DNA from: Blautia sp.
GTDB lineage: Bacteria; Bacillota; Clostridia; Lachnospirales; Lachnospiraceae
Direction of reading: 5' to 3'
NCBI GenBank assembly: GCA_017515325.1
Contig: JAFWGA010000015.1
Location: 1 to 55,109 of the forward strand
DNA: 55,109 nt
Shown: one piece after another, positions 19,745 to 33,700 of the stretch
Layout: each line of letters starts with the position of its first letter
How positions within the stretch are numbered: position 1 is the first letter of the stretch
The notes under the pieces: model-generated
The model's input: only the letters and a program-made list of their open reading frames with translations
Database searches by the model: none
Told to the model about the DNA's origin: nothing
Made by a program: the position numbers and the translations under genes

Positions 19745-21445
19745 TCAATGTGCCGATAAACCGGTACGATACGACGGCTGCTTCTTTACCAACGCGCTCT
19801 TGCGGAAAAAGGCAATGCCATAGCAAAGCACCTGCTTATAACCTGCCATAGCATCCGCATACTGCCCCTTAGCAATCTGGAGGAGTGCTTCTTCACACCA
19901 ATACTCCATCCGCTCCTCACTCTCAGCTTTCTTCATCTCAATAATCATAGCGCGTCTGTTGTGTTTGTCCCTCAGATCCAGATCAGGTCTTCCCAGTCCA
20001 CGCCCTTTATTGGAAGAAACCACATATCCGCCCCTTCCTTTGAAGACTCCAGCGACAAAGGCATGGTAATAATCCTCATGGTAATCCAGGTAACTGATGG
20101 TTTGCCAGAGGAAATCAGAAAGAATCTCGGATGCCTTCTTTTCATCCCCATCCCACAGCGCACGCATCAATTCTCGCTGTTTCGACTCATCAACACTCTC
20201 TGTAAAGTGATCGGCAACAGCCGTTTGAAAGATACTGGCTATTTCCCTGTTGGGAATGCGCAGCTCTACTTCACACTGCCCCTCATCGCCAACATAATCC
20301 TCCCGCTGTATGGGTGTTACATAACCAGTCATCAGAAGAATGCTCCATAGATTTCTCTCGGATTGATAAGCCTGATCATAGGTAAGCGCGTTAGTTACCG
20401 TTTCCTGAATGGTTCCCCCGTTCAGAAGGGTTTCAAATTTATCCGAGACGTCCACATTCTCCAGGCCGAAGAAAGCTTTTATAGCATCATTTCCGCTGGT
20501 GTTCTCCCAATAATTCCTGGGCTTTGCGTTCTCCCTCTTCATCAGGGCAGCAACATAATTGACAACATCCCATGGGCAGAAAACCTTCGAATTTCCAAAT
20601 ATGTAGCCATCATACCATTCTTTTATGGTTTCCATCTTTTCAGAACGATTAAATGACGCAAGCATTTGGGCTGCTTCATCCTGTGTGAAGCCAAAGCCAT
20701 CCGAAAAATCCTCATCCAGCACCGAGTAGGAAGCAAAGTTATTCACACCAGTAAAAATGCTCTCTTTCGGAATCCTCAGACATCCTGTCACGACCGCAAA
20801 CTTCAGATAGTCGTTCGTCTTTAGTGATGTACTCATCAGCCCCCGGGTCACGTCAAGCATCTGGGGATAGAATCCATTGACATATGCTTTAGCCAAAGGA
20901 ACATCATACTCATCTATTAACAGAATTACCGGCTTTTGGTAGGCTGCATTCATCATACGGGTAATGGTTTTGAGCGAATTCTGGACATCTGACTCCGTAC
21001 CTGTTTCGCTCTTTAATCGTTTGAACCGCATGCGGTCGTCTTCATCAGTGCGCTCATCCTCAGCCAGAAAAGAGAGCTTCTTGCATACATCTGCAATTGT
21101 GGTCTTTAGTTTATCATAAGCCAGCTCAAAGCTCCGTCCCTCCACATCCTTCAGGGTAAGAAATACTGTGGGATACCGATTCCTGTACTCCGCACAGAAT
21201 TCAGAATGATTCAGGATCGCCAGACCTTCAAACACATCGGCGTAATCCTTCATAAATATGCTGAAGAAGCTCTCCATCATTCTCATGGTGAGAGTTTTCC
21301 CAAAACGGCGGGGGCGGGTAAACAGAGTAACCGTATTATTTGTCTCCACCAGATCAAATAACAATTCTGTCTTATCAACGTAGTATCCCTTCCCTCTGCG
21401 CAGCTTCACAAAGTCTTCTCCGCCGACAGCAATCTTCAATGCCAT
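19745..21445 (-). CDS. AAA-ATPase-like protein with C-terminal PD-(D/E)XK nuclease fold (second copy)
   Basis: The ATG at 21445 (MALKIAVGGEDF) is chosen because GGAAGGAGGAGG lies directly upstream; an upstream ATG at 21490 in the same frame would add 15 residues ahead of that site. The protein has 566 residues and no signal peptide. GYYVDKTELLFDL opens the family domain. Walker A-like FTRPRRFGKTLTM is at about residues 40-55, Walker B VILLIDEYDVPLAKA at about 168-183, and GRPDL...IIEMKKA near 483-503 gives the PD-(D/E)XK residues. It is clearly a paralogue of the protein at 17000-18670, identical over many blocks but divergent in the linkers. The two genes converge on the LRR relic. Function is unknown for the family. 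It has its own promoter and lies downstream of the giant gene's terminator, so it is probably monocistronic. Confidence 0.93.
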   Translation of the reverse strand: MALKIAVGGEDFVKLRRGKGYYVDKTELLFDLVETNNTVTLFTRPRRFGKTLTMRMMESFFSIFMKDYADVFEGLAILNHSEFCAEYRNRYPTVFLTLKDVEGRSFELAYDKLKTTIADVCKKLSFLAEDERTDEDDRMRFKRLKSETGTESDVQNSLKTITRMMNAAYQKPVILLIDEYDVPLAKAYVNGFYPQMLDVTRGLMSTSLKTNDYLKFAVVTGCLRIPKESIFTGVNNFASYSVLDEDFSDGFGFTQDEAAQMLASFNRSEKMETIKEWYDGYIFGNSKVFCPWDVVNYVAALMKRENAKPRNYWENTSGNDAIKAFFGLENVDVSDKFETLLNGGTIQETVTNALTYDQAYQSERNLWSILLMTGYVTPIQREDYVGDEGQCEVELRIPNREIASIFQTAVADHFTESVDESKQRELMRALWDGDEKKASEILSDFLWQTISYLDYHEDYYHAFVAGVFKGRGGYVVSSNKGRGLGRPDLDLRDKHNRRAMIIEMKKAESEERMEYWCEEALLQIAKGQYADAMAGYKQVLCYGIAFFRKSALVKKQPSYRTGLSAH

Positions 21446-21499
21446 CTCTGCCTCCTCCTTCCTGCCAGGACAAAACAAATACGGTTCCATCGTAAAGCC

Positions 21500-21528
21500 A
21501 TTATAAGGCTCCGTACTTCAATTGACAA
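21500..21528 (-). promoter_or_regulatory. Promoter of the second AAA-ATPase-like gene
   Basis: On the minus strand, TTGTCA (21528-21523), 17 bases, then TATAAT (21505-21500). The leader is about 50 bases and ends in the strong GGAGGAGG ribosome binding site before the ATG at 21445. The spacing and the perfect -10 box make this one of the clearest promoters in the window. Confidence 0.75.
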
Positions 21529-21602
21529 GGCTTTGGCGCCTTTCCATTTGATATGGAATCGCGTTTTTTCAACAAGCGCTCTTGTGAAGAAATGGGGGCG
21601 GG

Positions 21603-21649
21603 AAAAAGCCCTGTTGCGGATAGCTTATCCATCCGCAACAGGGCTTTTT
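21603..21649. terminator. Bidirectional rho-independent terminator after the 7,509-aa gene
   Basis: AAAAAGCCCTGTTGCGGAT (21603-21621) and ATCCGCAACAGGGCTTTTT (21631-21649) form a perfect 19-bp stem with a 9-base loop. Both strands end in a run of T. It lies about 60 bases after the stop of the giant gene (21711) and upstream of the promoter of the next minus-strand gene, so it separates the two transcription units. Confidence 0.9.
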
Positions 21650-21710
21650 CATTTGCTGTTCCACACTCTGGCTGAGCCAACAGCTTCAGCCAGCCTGCGG
21701 AAACAGGTCA

Positions 21711-24700
21711 TTATGCAGCAGTAGTCGGTATCTCTTCGGCAGACTCGGTCACCTCAGAAGCTTCTTCGTCAGCTTCCCACCTGCCATCGATCTGAATGTA
21801 GGAATTGCCTTCCAGATCCTCTGCGGAATCTGCTCCGGTCCGCTCCGCCCAGATCGGCTGGTCAGCCTTGACCGTAATCTTATAGTTTCCGTCGATGATG
21901 CCTTCCACCCTGATATAGTCGGATTCAAAGGCTTCCTCATCCACAACTGCCTGATAAGCACCATCGAACAGGGAGGTTTCCCCTTTGGTCCCGTCCGTTA
22001 CGATCAGGAAGTGATCGCCAAGGCTGTAGACCGGCAGATCCGTACCTTCAATCCTATGGCCGCGGAGTTCGATCTCGAGCGTAAGCGGCATCTCCAGGTC
22101 ACGTCCATCCAACACGTCTGTCACAACCTTCACCAGGCTCTTCTTTCCTTCCGGCGTATCGAAGAACAGCACATTGTATTTCTCTTCGCCCATACGGTCA
22201 GATTTGCTGTCACGGAAAAGGTAGAGAGAAACATCGATCGCATCCTCTTTGGCTTCGATCATGGCTGGGCTGGTGCGGAAAGCATCTACTTCGTTATCCC
22301 TTTCGTCCACCGTGAGATAAATCAAAGTCTGATTCTCATCCTCTGCTGTCTCAGGTCTTGCCCCAAGCCAGTAAATCTTCCTGCCGTCCTTTTCCCCGTC
22401 TTCGGTCAGGCCTTCCACAATCACGCCTTCCGGCAGGCTTTCGCCATCGCTAAGGACATAGGCATTGGAAGCTTCCGGATCTGCCTCGAACCAGCGCAGG
22501 AAGTTCTCGTTGAAAACCTTAATCAGCCAGGAGGCGGAAATCTCGTGCAGGTAGAGTTCATAATCCGCTTCGTTCGGAAGGGTCAGAACACCGCTGGCAA
22601 AATCCAGAGAGCCTGTACTGCCGATAGGAACTACCGGTTCCTTGATCCTCTTCTCCGTCAGCGCTGTGTAGATATCAACGTCATAAGCCTCTTCCCCGCC
22701 AAGCAGATTAACGCGAAGCACCTCAGATACGAAATCAAGCTTCGGTCCGCCGGCATACAGCTTTGTGGCGTTCGGAAGCAGGTAGATCACCTCATGAGTG
22801 ACCGAATTCGTCCACAGTCTGTAGCCTGCCAGCCGTTCCTTACCGAAGGATACATCCTTAGTCAGTATGTTTTCCAAAGCAGTAACAAAGATCTTATCAG
22901 CGGCCTTTTCTTCCTCTTCTCCATAACGGGCTTTGTAGACAGAAGGCTCTGGAGAACTCGTGCGGTCTATCCCATCTGCAGCACTGAGAACCTTTTCAAT
23001 ACTGATAATGGAAGGATCGGTCAGATCTGCCATCATTGCTTCAACGCTTGCATATGGCGCATTGGAGATTGCCCCATACCAATCCGGGAACAGGTCATCG
23101 ATATTGACGTCAATGACACCCTGGGCATAGGCCTGAATCGTGGCAATGTTTGCCATTGCAGTATCGTAAATATCCTGATAGCGGGAACTCAGGTCTTCAA
23201 CCTCCGAAGGCTGGATATCAGCAGCCGTGCCTCCCTGTTCGCAGAAATCGCACAAAGCCTGAATCTTCCAGGCCCTTTGTATCTTTCTCGTTTCAGCCGC
23301 CAATTTGATGAACCAGACCTTTATTACTTTTGTATCAGCCTGAAAATCCTGCAACACAATGCTCTCCTGGTTAATAAAGGTAATGGGATGAGGTGCTTTG
23401 TGGACAACGCTTCCGTTCGTTGCTTTAAGCTCGACATTTTTCGTATTACTGCTGCGAACCTGGTTGACCTGATTTCCTGTCACATCCACAGTAGCAGCGA
23501 CCTTGCCTAGGCTATAGAGACGTCCATAGGAATGACCTCTCAGGTTTGTTCTGTTGTCAATACCGGAACTCAACCTGCCAGTATCCGCCTGGACGCTTAC
23601 ATTCTCCCCGGTAATATCAGCATTGTCTATCCACACGCCATTTTCCAGGCCGCTGACAATCCATGTCGTCATATTGGCATAGCCTACCAATCCTGCAGCC
23701 TCACCATGGGCATCAGCATTTGCCTTTAATTTTTCTGTTGAAGCGTAGATATCAACGTTGCCTTTGACCTTCTCATCCGGGGCGAGGCTGGTAATTGTTG
23801 TCCTGACAGCCTCGGCGTCATTGGCTTTAGCAGGCTTCCTGTTAATTCCGACATAAGCAGAGAAATTCAACACATTCTTTGCCACGACATGGGGGAGAAC
23901 CCCGAGGCCTGCTTCAGTAACATTTGCCAGGGTATTAATGCCATAAGTCCGACTGCCGTTTGCTCCTTCCTTATAACTGGTAGAAATGGCGTGCAGCTTG
24001 ACATCTTGACCCTTCAATGTCACTCCCTTGCCCACTATCGTATCATTCCTGGAGGTGATTTCCGTTGTTGCATTTGCGTCACCAATAGCTATTACTCCAC
24101 CACTTGCGACATGAGCATTAGTTTTGATGGATTCATTTCTGCCGGAGATATTCTGGATCGAAAGATTTCTGCCTTGAGCGTCAATCGTCGCACCGTCTCC
24201 GATCCTGACCTGGCTTGTCCGCTTGATATAGTTCTTTGCATAGGCAGCATTTCCGGATAGCAATGCTCCGCCAAAGAGCAGTGTCTCCGCCTGTGCATTT
24301 GTCGCTGTATCCATCGAAATCAGAATTCCGGACCTGGGATCTGTATGATCGATTTTGGCAAGAACAGCTCCATTGCCGATGTCTATCGTGCTTTCCTGGT
24401 CGATCACATTCATGCCCATCATCACGTTAGCGTTAAAGGCAAAGCTCAGGGATTTGGATTCAATGACAGATTTCGCAGAAGGCCGGTTGACATTGTTAAT
24501 GTTAATATTGCCCTTTGCCTCAATCTTTGCATTCTCACCTATGCTCACCTGTGTGCTGTACCAGGATTCCGTCGGCAGTGTGGAAACCTCAACCGATGCA
24601 GCGGATACTGATGTACCGTTATCAAGTTTGGATTCGACATTTCCATAGTTGACAGCATCAAGATACAGATTATTCGTGATCAGGGTAGTATTTTTACCGA

Positions 24701-27700
24701 TAACGACAGCTGCTGTTTCCTTATCATCCTTGCTTCCGATTCTGGCATTTGCGTTTGTCTTGCCGCCATTGACAAGGGATACCTTACCGGGGGTGTAGCC
24801 TAAAGCATAAGAATCCGTATTCGTCTCAGCCTTAATCACCGTATCCCCATTTTTCCGGATTTCCGCATGCATGCCATCGAACATGGCGTAGAAGCTGTCA
24901 GAGCTGATCGCCCTTGCGTCAAGATTTCCTGCCGTTACCAGGCCAAGGGTCATGCCTCCGTCTGTCCGGGCGATTGCCTTGGTCTTTCCCTCTGACTCAT
25001 TTCCGGAAATAATCGTCAGCCCACTGGCTTTGAATGTATTCCTGTCAGCGTCAAACTTTTCCACCTCTACAGTCTTCTCTACAATCCTGGGCACCCATAC
25101 CAGCTCATCATACTCACCGTACGGATGATAATACTCTATCGGTTCAATAGAGCCCGGATCTGTAACACTGGGAGAATACTTAAGTGGTTCTACCCGCTTG
25201 CACACGGAATCCGGATCCGTTACGTAGATCGTACCGGTTTTGGGATCCAGAAGATCGTATCTGATAATATCGGTTTCGTCGTAATATCCGGGTCGGAAAA
25301 CATATTTATGCAGATTAGGATCTATTTCATATTCGCCAGGAACGTAGGCATATACCGGGATTTCCACCATCCAGCCATTGTTTTTAAATGATCCGTATTT
25401 GGAGATGTATTTGCTGCATGCCTTACCGTATTCAGAGCCATCCCAATGATGATCATTCCAATATTCCTGCAAGGTTGTATAGACAGTTTTGGGCAGCAAT
25501 GTCGTTTTTCCGGTTTTTTGATCCCTGACAACAACACCTTCGTCAGAAATCTTATTGTAGTCATAGCCCCAAACCTTTTGCAGCTCATACTGTCCCTTAT
25601 CCATTTTGACGGTATACTTATCGGTACCAAAATACCCACCGATCACGCCTGCGGTACTGGACATATTTTCTTTCGCATAGGCTTTGTTGTCATCCCTTGA
25701 AGCCAGTGATATTTTGATATCTCCTGCTCCGCCAGGAGTGCCAAGAGAAGCAGTAGCTACGCCATTGTTGGTTTTCAGGACATCCTCATAGGAAAGTGTA
25801 ATGAACCGATCCACTACGGAATCCGCCATCTTTTGAACATCATTCTGCAATACATGCTCAAGCAGCGTCAGGTCTTCTACTTCCTTGCCTGATTTCTCAT
25901 TGATACGAGTGGTAACCTGATAGATCTTCATTTCACCATAATCGTATCGCAGGTGATTTCCTTTCTTGTCATACCGGTCCTCAACCTTGCCGGCTTCATG
26001 ATAATGCTCCAGCAGGCCGCGCTTGATGGCTGTCACATCAGTACCCCCGCCATTGACAAGGGATTGCACATCTACGATACCGCCTACCGTTACCTCGCCT
26101 CCGACACGCATGGTTGCGGTCTGCTGCATGGACAGTTCAGAGTCAGCGATATTCTGCCCTGCACTGATGACTTCCGCCGAAACAGACGGTTCATCGAATT
26201 TCGCGGGTGCAATCTTAGCACTCGTTGACGCCCCTCCAAGAGTCTTGACAATTACATTCCCGCCAATGGCAGTTTCCGTATTTAAGGCTTCAAAGGAAGC
26301 GCCGGCACTGGCTGTATTCTTTGCCATGGCTACGTTCTGGCCGATGCTGGCAAGTTTGACGGAAAGACCCCCACTGGAAGGACTGACGTCAGCATCACTC
26401 TTGACAAAATAATTGGTCAGAACATTGACGTCGCCGACAACATTATCGTATTCTCCCGCCAGCCTGATTCTGGTGGTGAAGACGTCCTGTGTATATGCGG
26501 CACCATACAGAGCGGTGGCACTGATTGCGCTGAATTTACCGTTCTCGATTTTTGTATTGGCAACATCTATTCCGGTATTGGTGGAGCTGATGTTTTCAAG
26601 GTTGGCTTCTTTGTTGATTTCCACATCGACAACAGACCGCATACGCCCATAAGCCAGGCCAACGGTCAAAGCAAAATCCAGGAGAGAACCGCCGCCGGAA
26701 ACAACATGCGCGGTGGTAGAGCCCCTCTGTGTCGCGTCAAAAACTGTCAGTGGAATAGGATCGACAGCCGATTTCTGCCTGGATGTCAGTTTTGCCGGTC
26801 TGACAAGGGTAATGGCGCTTGCGTCGTTCAGGGCCACTACTGCCGTCGCGGATACATTTCCGAGCGATATCTCAAATCCCTCTACCTCTGCATTTGCTGT
26901 AGCGTCGCCATAAGCGTGAACCACAAGATCACCGCCAGTCATTTTCAGCTCGTTTGCGCCAAGGATGTTTGCGTAATTCTTGGTATTATTCCGCGCTATA
27001 GCAGCGTTCAGATTGGCTGTAGCAAGACCGACTGCTGCGGAGACTGTATGCGCATTAGCCAGAGTAGAACTATTCTTCCCTACTCCGGTACGTACATTTA
27101 AGTCCCCGGTAAATTCCATCGCTCCGCCGCTGGTATCGACAATCGCCTGGTTCAGAGCCTGGATATCGGCATAATTTACGCTCAGGCCTGCCGCAAGACC
27201 ACCGATCGCAGCAGATGCCAGGACAGACTCTGCCGTTCCGCCCAGATCAGAAATCACGTCCACATCATCGGCTTTGATCGCGGCGTTAATCAACCTGGCT
27301 CTTGCCTCCGTCCGGTTGAAGGCCAGCAAAACGTTTCCGCCTGCAGCCACTCCTCCTATGGCGACGGACAGAACCTTTGGCGTAGATGTGCTGCTTACGT
27401 CATTGCGTATTTTCACATCTCCTCCTGCTGTCACATCGACCGGGGAAAGACTGGCATCATTTTCGCCGATGTAGGTGTGCAGATTCGCTTTTACATCCGA
27501 GACTGCCGCGTTCATCACGATCGCAGCCGCTCCAACGGCTATACCTACCAGATAACTGTTCGCCTCAGTGTCCGAATCAGCCCGAACATTCACGTTGCCG
27601 CCGGTCTTCACTTTGGCTCCGGCACGGATTCCCGTACTCTGTGTCAACCGGTTAAAGGCCAGGCCTACACCCGCATTGATCGCTCCGCCAAGGCTTGCTC

Positions 27701-30700
27701 CGGCCGTGGCCGCAATAGCGTTCACACCCACTCTTGAGTTGGTGTAAACATTCACGCTGCCCACCTCCGTCGCCTGCGTCGTATCCACCACGGTGCCGCG
27801 CAGGATGGCTGCATCCACTTTCCCGTTTGCCTGAGCTACCGCTACAGACGCATTCGCGGCAACGGTTCCGCCAAAGGAGACAGCTCCGGTTGCTGAGAGG
27901 ATGTTGTCATAAAGGTGAGCTGACTTCACAGTGACATTGCGGGCATTTTCCACTCTTCCACCCAGGGTAGCCTGTGTATTGTTATCCGTCAGCAGGACGG
28001 ATACACCGACAGCCACGCCGGCAGCGGCTCCTGCTCCCATGGCAACGCCCAGGGAACGGATCGAACGTTTGGAGGGATCAAGCTTATCGCCCAGGAGCTT
28101 AGCGGATGCGCTGTCGCGTTTGGCTGATGCTTCGTCCTGTTCCATCTCTCCAGCGTAAGAGCCTGCCGCAACAGTGACACCTGTTTCATCAGCTCTGGTA
28201 ATAATACCCTTGCTGGAGGCGACAACATTGCTGTGAAGAATGGCAACCGTAGTGGTGATAGCCACGCCGATATTCCCGACTCCGATCGATACGCCGGCAA
28301 GGTCTGCCGCCACCGGCTGAGAAGCAATGACATTCACGCCGCTCGCGCTGACCGTTGCATCCTTTGTAATGACAGCTATGACAGCATCCGATGGCGTCTG
28401 ATCATCCTTGTATTCATACATACCAAGATTCTTTGCGTTTGCGACATCATCGGTATCCTTGGCCTCCAGGTTCTCGCCCCGTCCCTTGCCGGAGCTTTCC
28501 TTATAGCTGCTGTTCTTGTTGAAGTCTGAGCTGCGGTAGCCGCTGCTGCCGTCAAAGGCACCATGGGCACCTTCGCCGTTGCCCTCATCCTCCACGTGGC
28601 CGACATTGCTCTTCTGGCTCTCACTATAGCCGTTTCCGGACAGGTCGGATGCCAGAGTGCTCCCGCTTACTATTCTGGCCGGTGCATCCTCATCACTGTC
28701 TTCCTCGTCGTCCTGATAGTATTTGCTCTCAATCCCATTGGACTCCATGTTTGCCATAAATCGATTGGCGTCAAAGGCAGTTCCCTGCTTCTTTACCTTG
28801 TTGCCATTCTTGTCAAGTACATACTGACCCTTTTCATCCTTTTCATACTTATCGTCATCATTGCCATAGGCCAGCATATCCGCGGCATCCTGACTCATCT
28901 TTGCCCCTGCTACCAGCACAAGGACATTCACGCCTGCGCCGGCCTGCCCGGCAGCAAGAGAAGCCAGAATATTTACCACATCCCTGGAATCCCTGCTCTT
29001 CACATTCACCGTACCGGCTTCACCTGTGGTTGCTGTTCCTTCCAGCTCAGCCGTCGTATTGCTCTTCATCACACTGACTGACGCATTCACAGCAGCTGCT
29101 GCCTGGCCACCTCCGGCAACCGCGGCGCTGGCTGACCGCAGCGTGTACTTGTTGGTTGCAGTGATGTCGAGAACAGCCTCATTTTGCAAGTTACTCAGCA
29201 GCCTCAGCGAAGTATTTTTGTTTGCGCCGGCATAGGTCTTATCCTCGCTGACAAGCACTCCGACCGCGCCGGAAATACCTGCCGTTCCGCCAAAGGATGC
29301 CCCTACCGTAAACATATTCACATCTTTGCTGGCATTTGCCTTGATCGATGCGTTGCCCCTGTCGATTATCGCCGAGCTGCCTTCTTTCATCCTGGCATCT
29401 GTCTTGCCCTGGAAATATGTGACATTGGCAACAGGGGTCGCTGCAATCTTGCCACCACCGGCAACAACGCCGGCAATGTTGAGCAGGTCCGTGTGATTGT
29501 CCGCTGTGAGGTCCAGATTATTAGCATAGGTTCTTACCTGTCCGCCTATATTGGCTATGGCCTTGCTCTTAAGAACCTGTACCGTAGCCCCGATGGAGAC
29601 TGCGTTTTTCAGTCCTACCCCTGCGTTGACAGCAATCTGGGACAGGTCATCCTTGTTGTAGGCTGAGACTGTCACTCCAGTGGATGCCATCACATTATTT
29701 GCCAGAGCCTTGACCTGCTTCTTGGATACCACGGTATTTACGGCAGCTCCTGCCGCATTGCTCAGGCCAAAGCTGATTCCGCCTGCAATCAGAGTCTGTT
29801 TTGTATCGGCTTTCGCCGCAACCCTTACTCTGCCCTTGGAAACATCATACACATCAACCTTCCGAATGCCTGTTTCTATTTTATAAAGGTCGTCAACGCT
29901 TCTGTAATAGACGTATGGATGAGATCTGGAGCCGGTGGGATTATCATAATATGCCCTTCGGCCAGCCTGCATGGCAGCGGCCGCAGTTTCTAAGTCTACC
30001 TCATAGTATTTTCCGCTCTCCTCATCACGCAGATAGGTATGCTCATAGGCCGGTACCTTTTCTCTGTACGTCTGGGATTTGGTGTACTTATTTCCCATAG
30101 CCTTCAGGTCAGCCATGGAAGCATCAGCCTGCACCTTATCAGAGAAAACCAGTACGTTCACAACGCCGTTGACTGCGTTATCGCCGCCTGCAGCGATACC
30201 TGCTCCTGCAATGAACTGGGTTTCCCTGGCATCTGCCGAAACATTAATCCCCTTGTCACCGGACGCATGAATCAGGCTCCTGCCAAGGTTGGTCTGCACT
30301 TCATTGCTCTTGACCACGGTAATGACAGTGGCTCCCATGGCGTCATCTGTGTTGGACATAGCAATGGAGCCAGCCGCGTTAACCAGCATATCGGTGTAGT
30401 CGGTTGACAGAGTTGCATCGTGGTATGCCCTGATGTAAAGCCCTTTGTCCACCTTGTACTCATTACCGTCTTTATCCGTTCTGATCTCACAGATTTCCGT
30501 CAGGATCTTGCTGGAGGCAACGTTAACCTGAACCGTCCCGGAAAGGCTTGAGCCTTTCGTTGAGCCTGAGGCGGCCAGTCCGGCCATGATCGCTGTGTCG
30601 CTGCCACTCGCCTTGATGATAACGTCTTCGCTTGCCTCGATATCCTCTTCGCCCTGATTTTCCGTAAAGGAATCCCTGCCGTCAAAATGGACAATGGATT

Positions 30701-33700
30701 CTCTTCCGATGACATTCACGCCGATAGCCATGCCGACAGCCGTCTTTTTTCCGCCTGCCGCAGACAGCATGGCGTTAATGATACGGGTATCGGAATCCGA
30801 GGTTACCTTTACCGATCCGCCACCATCGGCTAAAAGCTTAGCCTTGCTCCCCACATCTACCCTGGAGGAAGAGTGATCCACCAGAACATTGACAGCCCCG
30901 GCGCCGGATTTTCCTTTTGCGGCAGCCGACATGGCAAGCATGGCCGAGATCATGTCAGCGTTTACCTGGGAGGAAAGCTCAATCCCATAGTCTGAGGCGT
31001 GAAGCTTTCGGCCTGCCCCGATACTGGTATTGGCCTTTGTCTGATCCACCACGACACTGACTGTACCGCCCGCCGCGGTTTCACCGCTGGTGCCGGCAAG
31101 GGAACCGGATGCCAGCAGAATGTCCATATTGGCAACAGATTTCGAAGCCAGCTTATGATGTGAATCAATGGAACCGTTTTTCCCGTTTTCGTTGATGGCT
31201 TTGTTCTTTGTGACAACGACGTTGACTGCTCCGGCACCTGCTTTGCCATCCTTTTCGCCTACCGCGACGGCTGCCGCCGCCGTAAAGACCTGGATCTTTC
31301 CGCTGGCATTGGCGGACTGGCTGAAATTATTGCCGGATGTGATCTGGGCATTGTCTCCGATGTGGGTCAGCACTTCATCCTGATCCACAGATACTCCCAC
31401 TGTCACGCCTGCACTCTTCTTAGCCTTTCCGGCAGATATCGCGCCTGCGATGATACGGGTATTGGAAATGCTCTCTCCATTAATGTTCACATCGTGAGTG
31501 GCGTTAAGTATGACATTGTTTCCCAGAGAGGTGTTAACCTTGTTCGAGAAAACATTGACCGCCACGGAACCGGCAGCGGTGTAATCCGCACTGTCCTCTC
31601 CAGCGACAACAGAACCGCCGATGGCTTCCGCATAGTAATTGGTATAGGCCAGGCCGTTGAGGACCTCCATTCCCTTCAGCACGTCATTGGTCGACATATT
31701 CATCTGAATGGTGTAGTGCTTGTCATCCTTGCCTTTGCGGATGTCGATCAGACCCTTCTGGGTAGACTGTCTCTGCTCCTCTGTCAGCTTGGAGGAATCC
31801 GTGATCAGGTTTTTCCAGGACAGCGGGAATTTATAGTCGCTCGAGTTAACCTCCTCCTTCTCTGCGGAAAGGGTAAACTGATGCACGTTGATCTTTGTAT
31901 AGTCGCCAATGACAGCGCCAACCTCGTTATTGCTTACCAGAACCGCGGCGGAAAGTCCCATACCCTTGCTGGAGCCCTTGGAAATACTCAGGCCGCCTGC
32001 CCGGATACCGAGTTTGGACTTATCTGTCGCCCTAAAGCTGGTATAATCTCCGCCGATAATACGCTGGTCTTTGTCACTGCTGCCGCCCTTAACCTCAACC
32101 TTGGATTTGGCATTGCTGACAGCAACCGAGACTGCACCGGCAATCGACTCGTCGGATTTCGCTCCGGAAACCGCCCCGGCCACAGCCTGAGCTGCCAACC
32201 GGTTCAGGAAAGCTCCGTCCATGTTCTGGGTCAGCTTGGAGTCAACGGTCAGATCCCCGGTCTTGGCAACGATGTTCTTGTCCAGCTCCGTATTCGCCTT
32301 ATTGTTGCTGACACTCACGGCTACGGCTGCTGCCACAGAACCGGCGCCCTCCGCTCCAGACATGGCGGCTCCGGTTGCCAGGGTCGCAAAATTCGCCGCG
32401 TTTTCCGTGTGAATCGTGGCATTCTTTCCGGCAAATACATAGCTCCTGACCAGAACGTTGGCCTTATGGCTTGCCACGGTCACACCGACGGCAGCCGCCA
32501 GCTGGAAGGATTTTTTCTCTTCTTCCTTCTTCTCGCCGGAGAAGCTCTGTCCGGTCGTATTCTCCAGTTCCTTGGAGGCATCGCCGATCGCACTGTCAGA
32601 CTCTTCCGAACCGGGAATCTGCACATTCTGATTCCTCAGAATATTGCTGGAAAGGGAAAGATTATTGCTGGCCTCGGTGCCTTCCTTCTCTTCCTCGGAT
32701 TTCCCTTCGTTGTCCTTGTTCAGCCTGCTGTTGATCATGGACGCCGTCTTGTTCTTGGCATTGCTGCCCTTCTTATCCTTATCCTTCTTTTCTTCCTCTG
32801 CCTTCTTGTTAAAGATAGATCCGTCCAGAAGGCTCTGGGCTTTCTTCTGCCCCTTCTCCAGCTTCGCGTTCAGCTTATTGATCGAGCGCTGCACATCCGC
32901 TCCCATGGCCGTAGCCAGGGCAGAGGTGTAATCCTCGGAATAGCTGACGGCGGAAACATCAATATTTCCGTTGGATGAGAGTCCGTTGTTCAGCTCTACG
33001 TTGACGTCTGTCTGTGAAATGTTCACTGCCACAGCCGCGCCTACTGCGGTGGAGTTGCCTACGGCAAATCCGCTGGCACGGGTATTGGTGACTGACCGCT
33101 CAGCGGCTTTCAGCTTGGTGTTTCCGAAATCATCTGCTGTACCGGAATCGGAAGCTGAGGTCTTCGGGGTACCGGACTCAATCCGTTCATCCTCAAGCGG
33201 TGTTCCCTTGATCACCTTGACCGAATTGTCCAGGATGTTCAGCGCCACAGCGGCATCCAGGGCAAAGTCCTTGGTGGGGTTATCCTTATCGTCGGCCGTT
33301 CCCTTCAGGGGATCTGTTCCGGCCACTGCCGTGACGTTTTCCTGGTGGTCCGAAGACGCATTGACAGTTACATTGGCTGCCGAGAGATTTCTGTCAGATA
33401 TCCTCGAGTAAACCTCAGAATCCCCATAGATCATGGAGAAGGAAGCACCGACGCCAACACTCTGTCCCTTGTCATTCTTGGTCTCCTTGGTGTTGTCCAC
33501 ACCCTTGGTAAACCAGACATCGATACTGGTCAGGCTCTCCTCGGGCATGAGGAATTCGTAAACATACTCATCCTCCGTGCAGGATCTCAGGGTAGAGACT
33601 GCCACTTCATAACTGCTTCCCTTGAGATAGCGGATCTCATCCAGCATATATCCGTCGGGGATCTTTTTCCTGTCAATCTTCACCAGGATGATGTCGTCCG

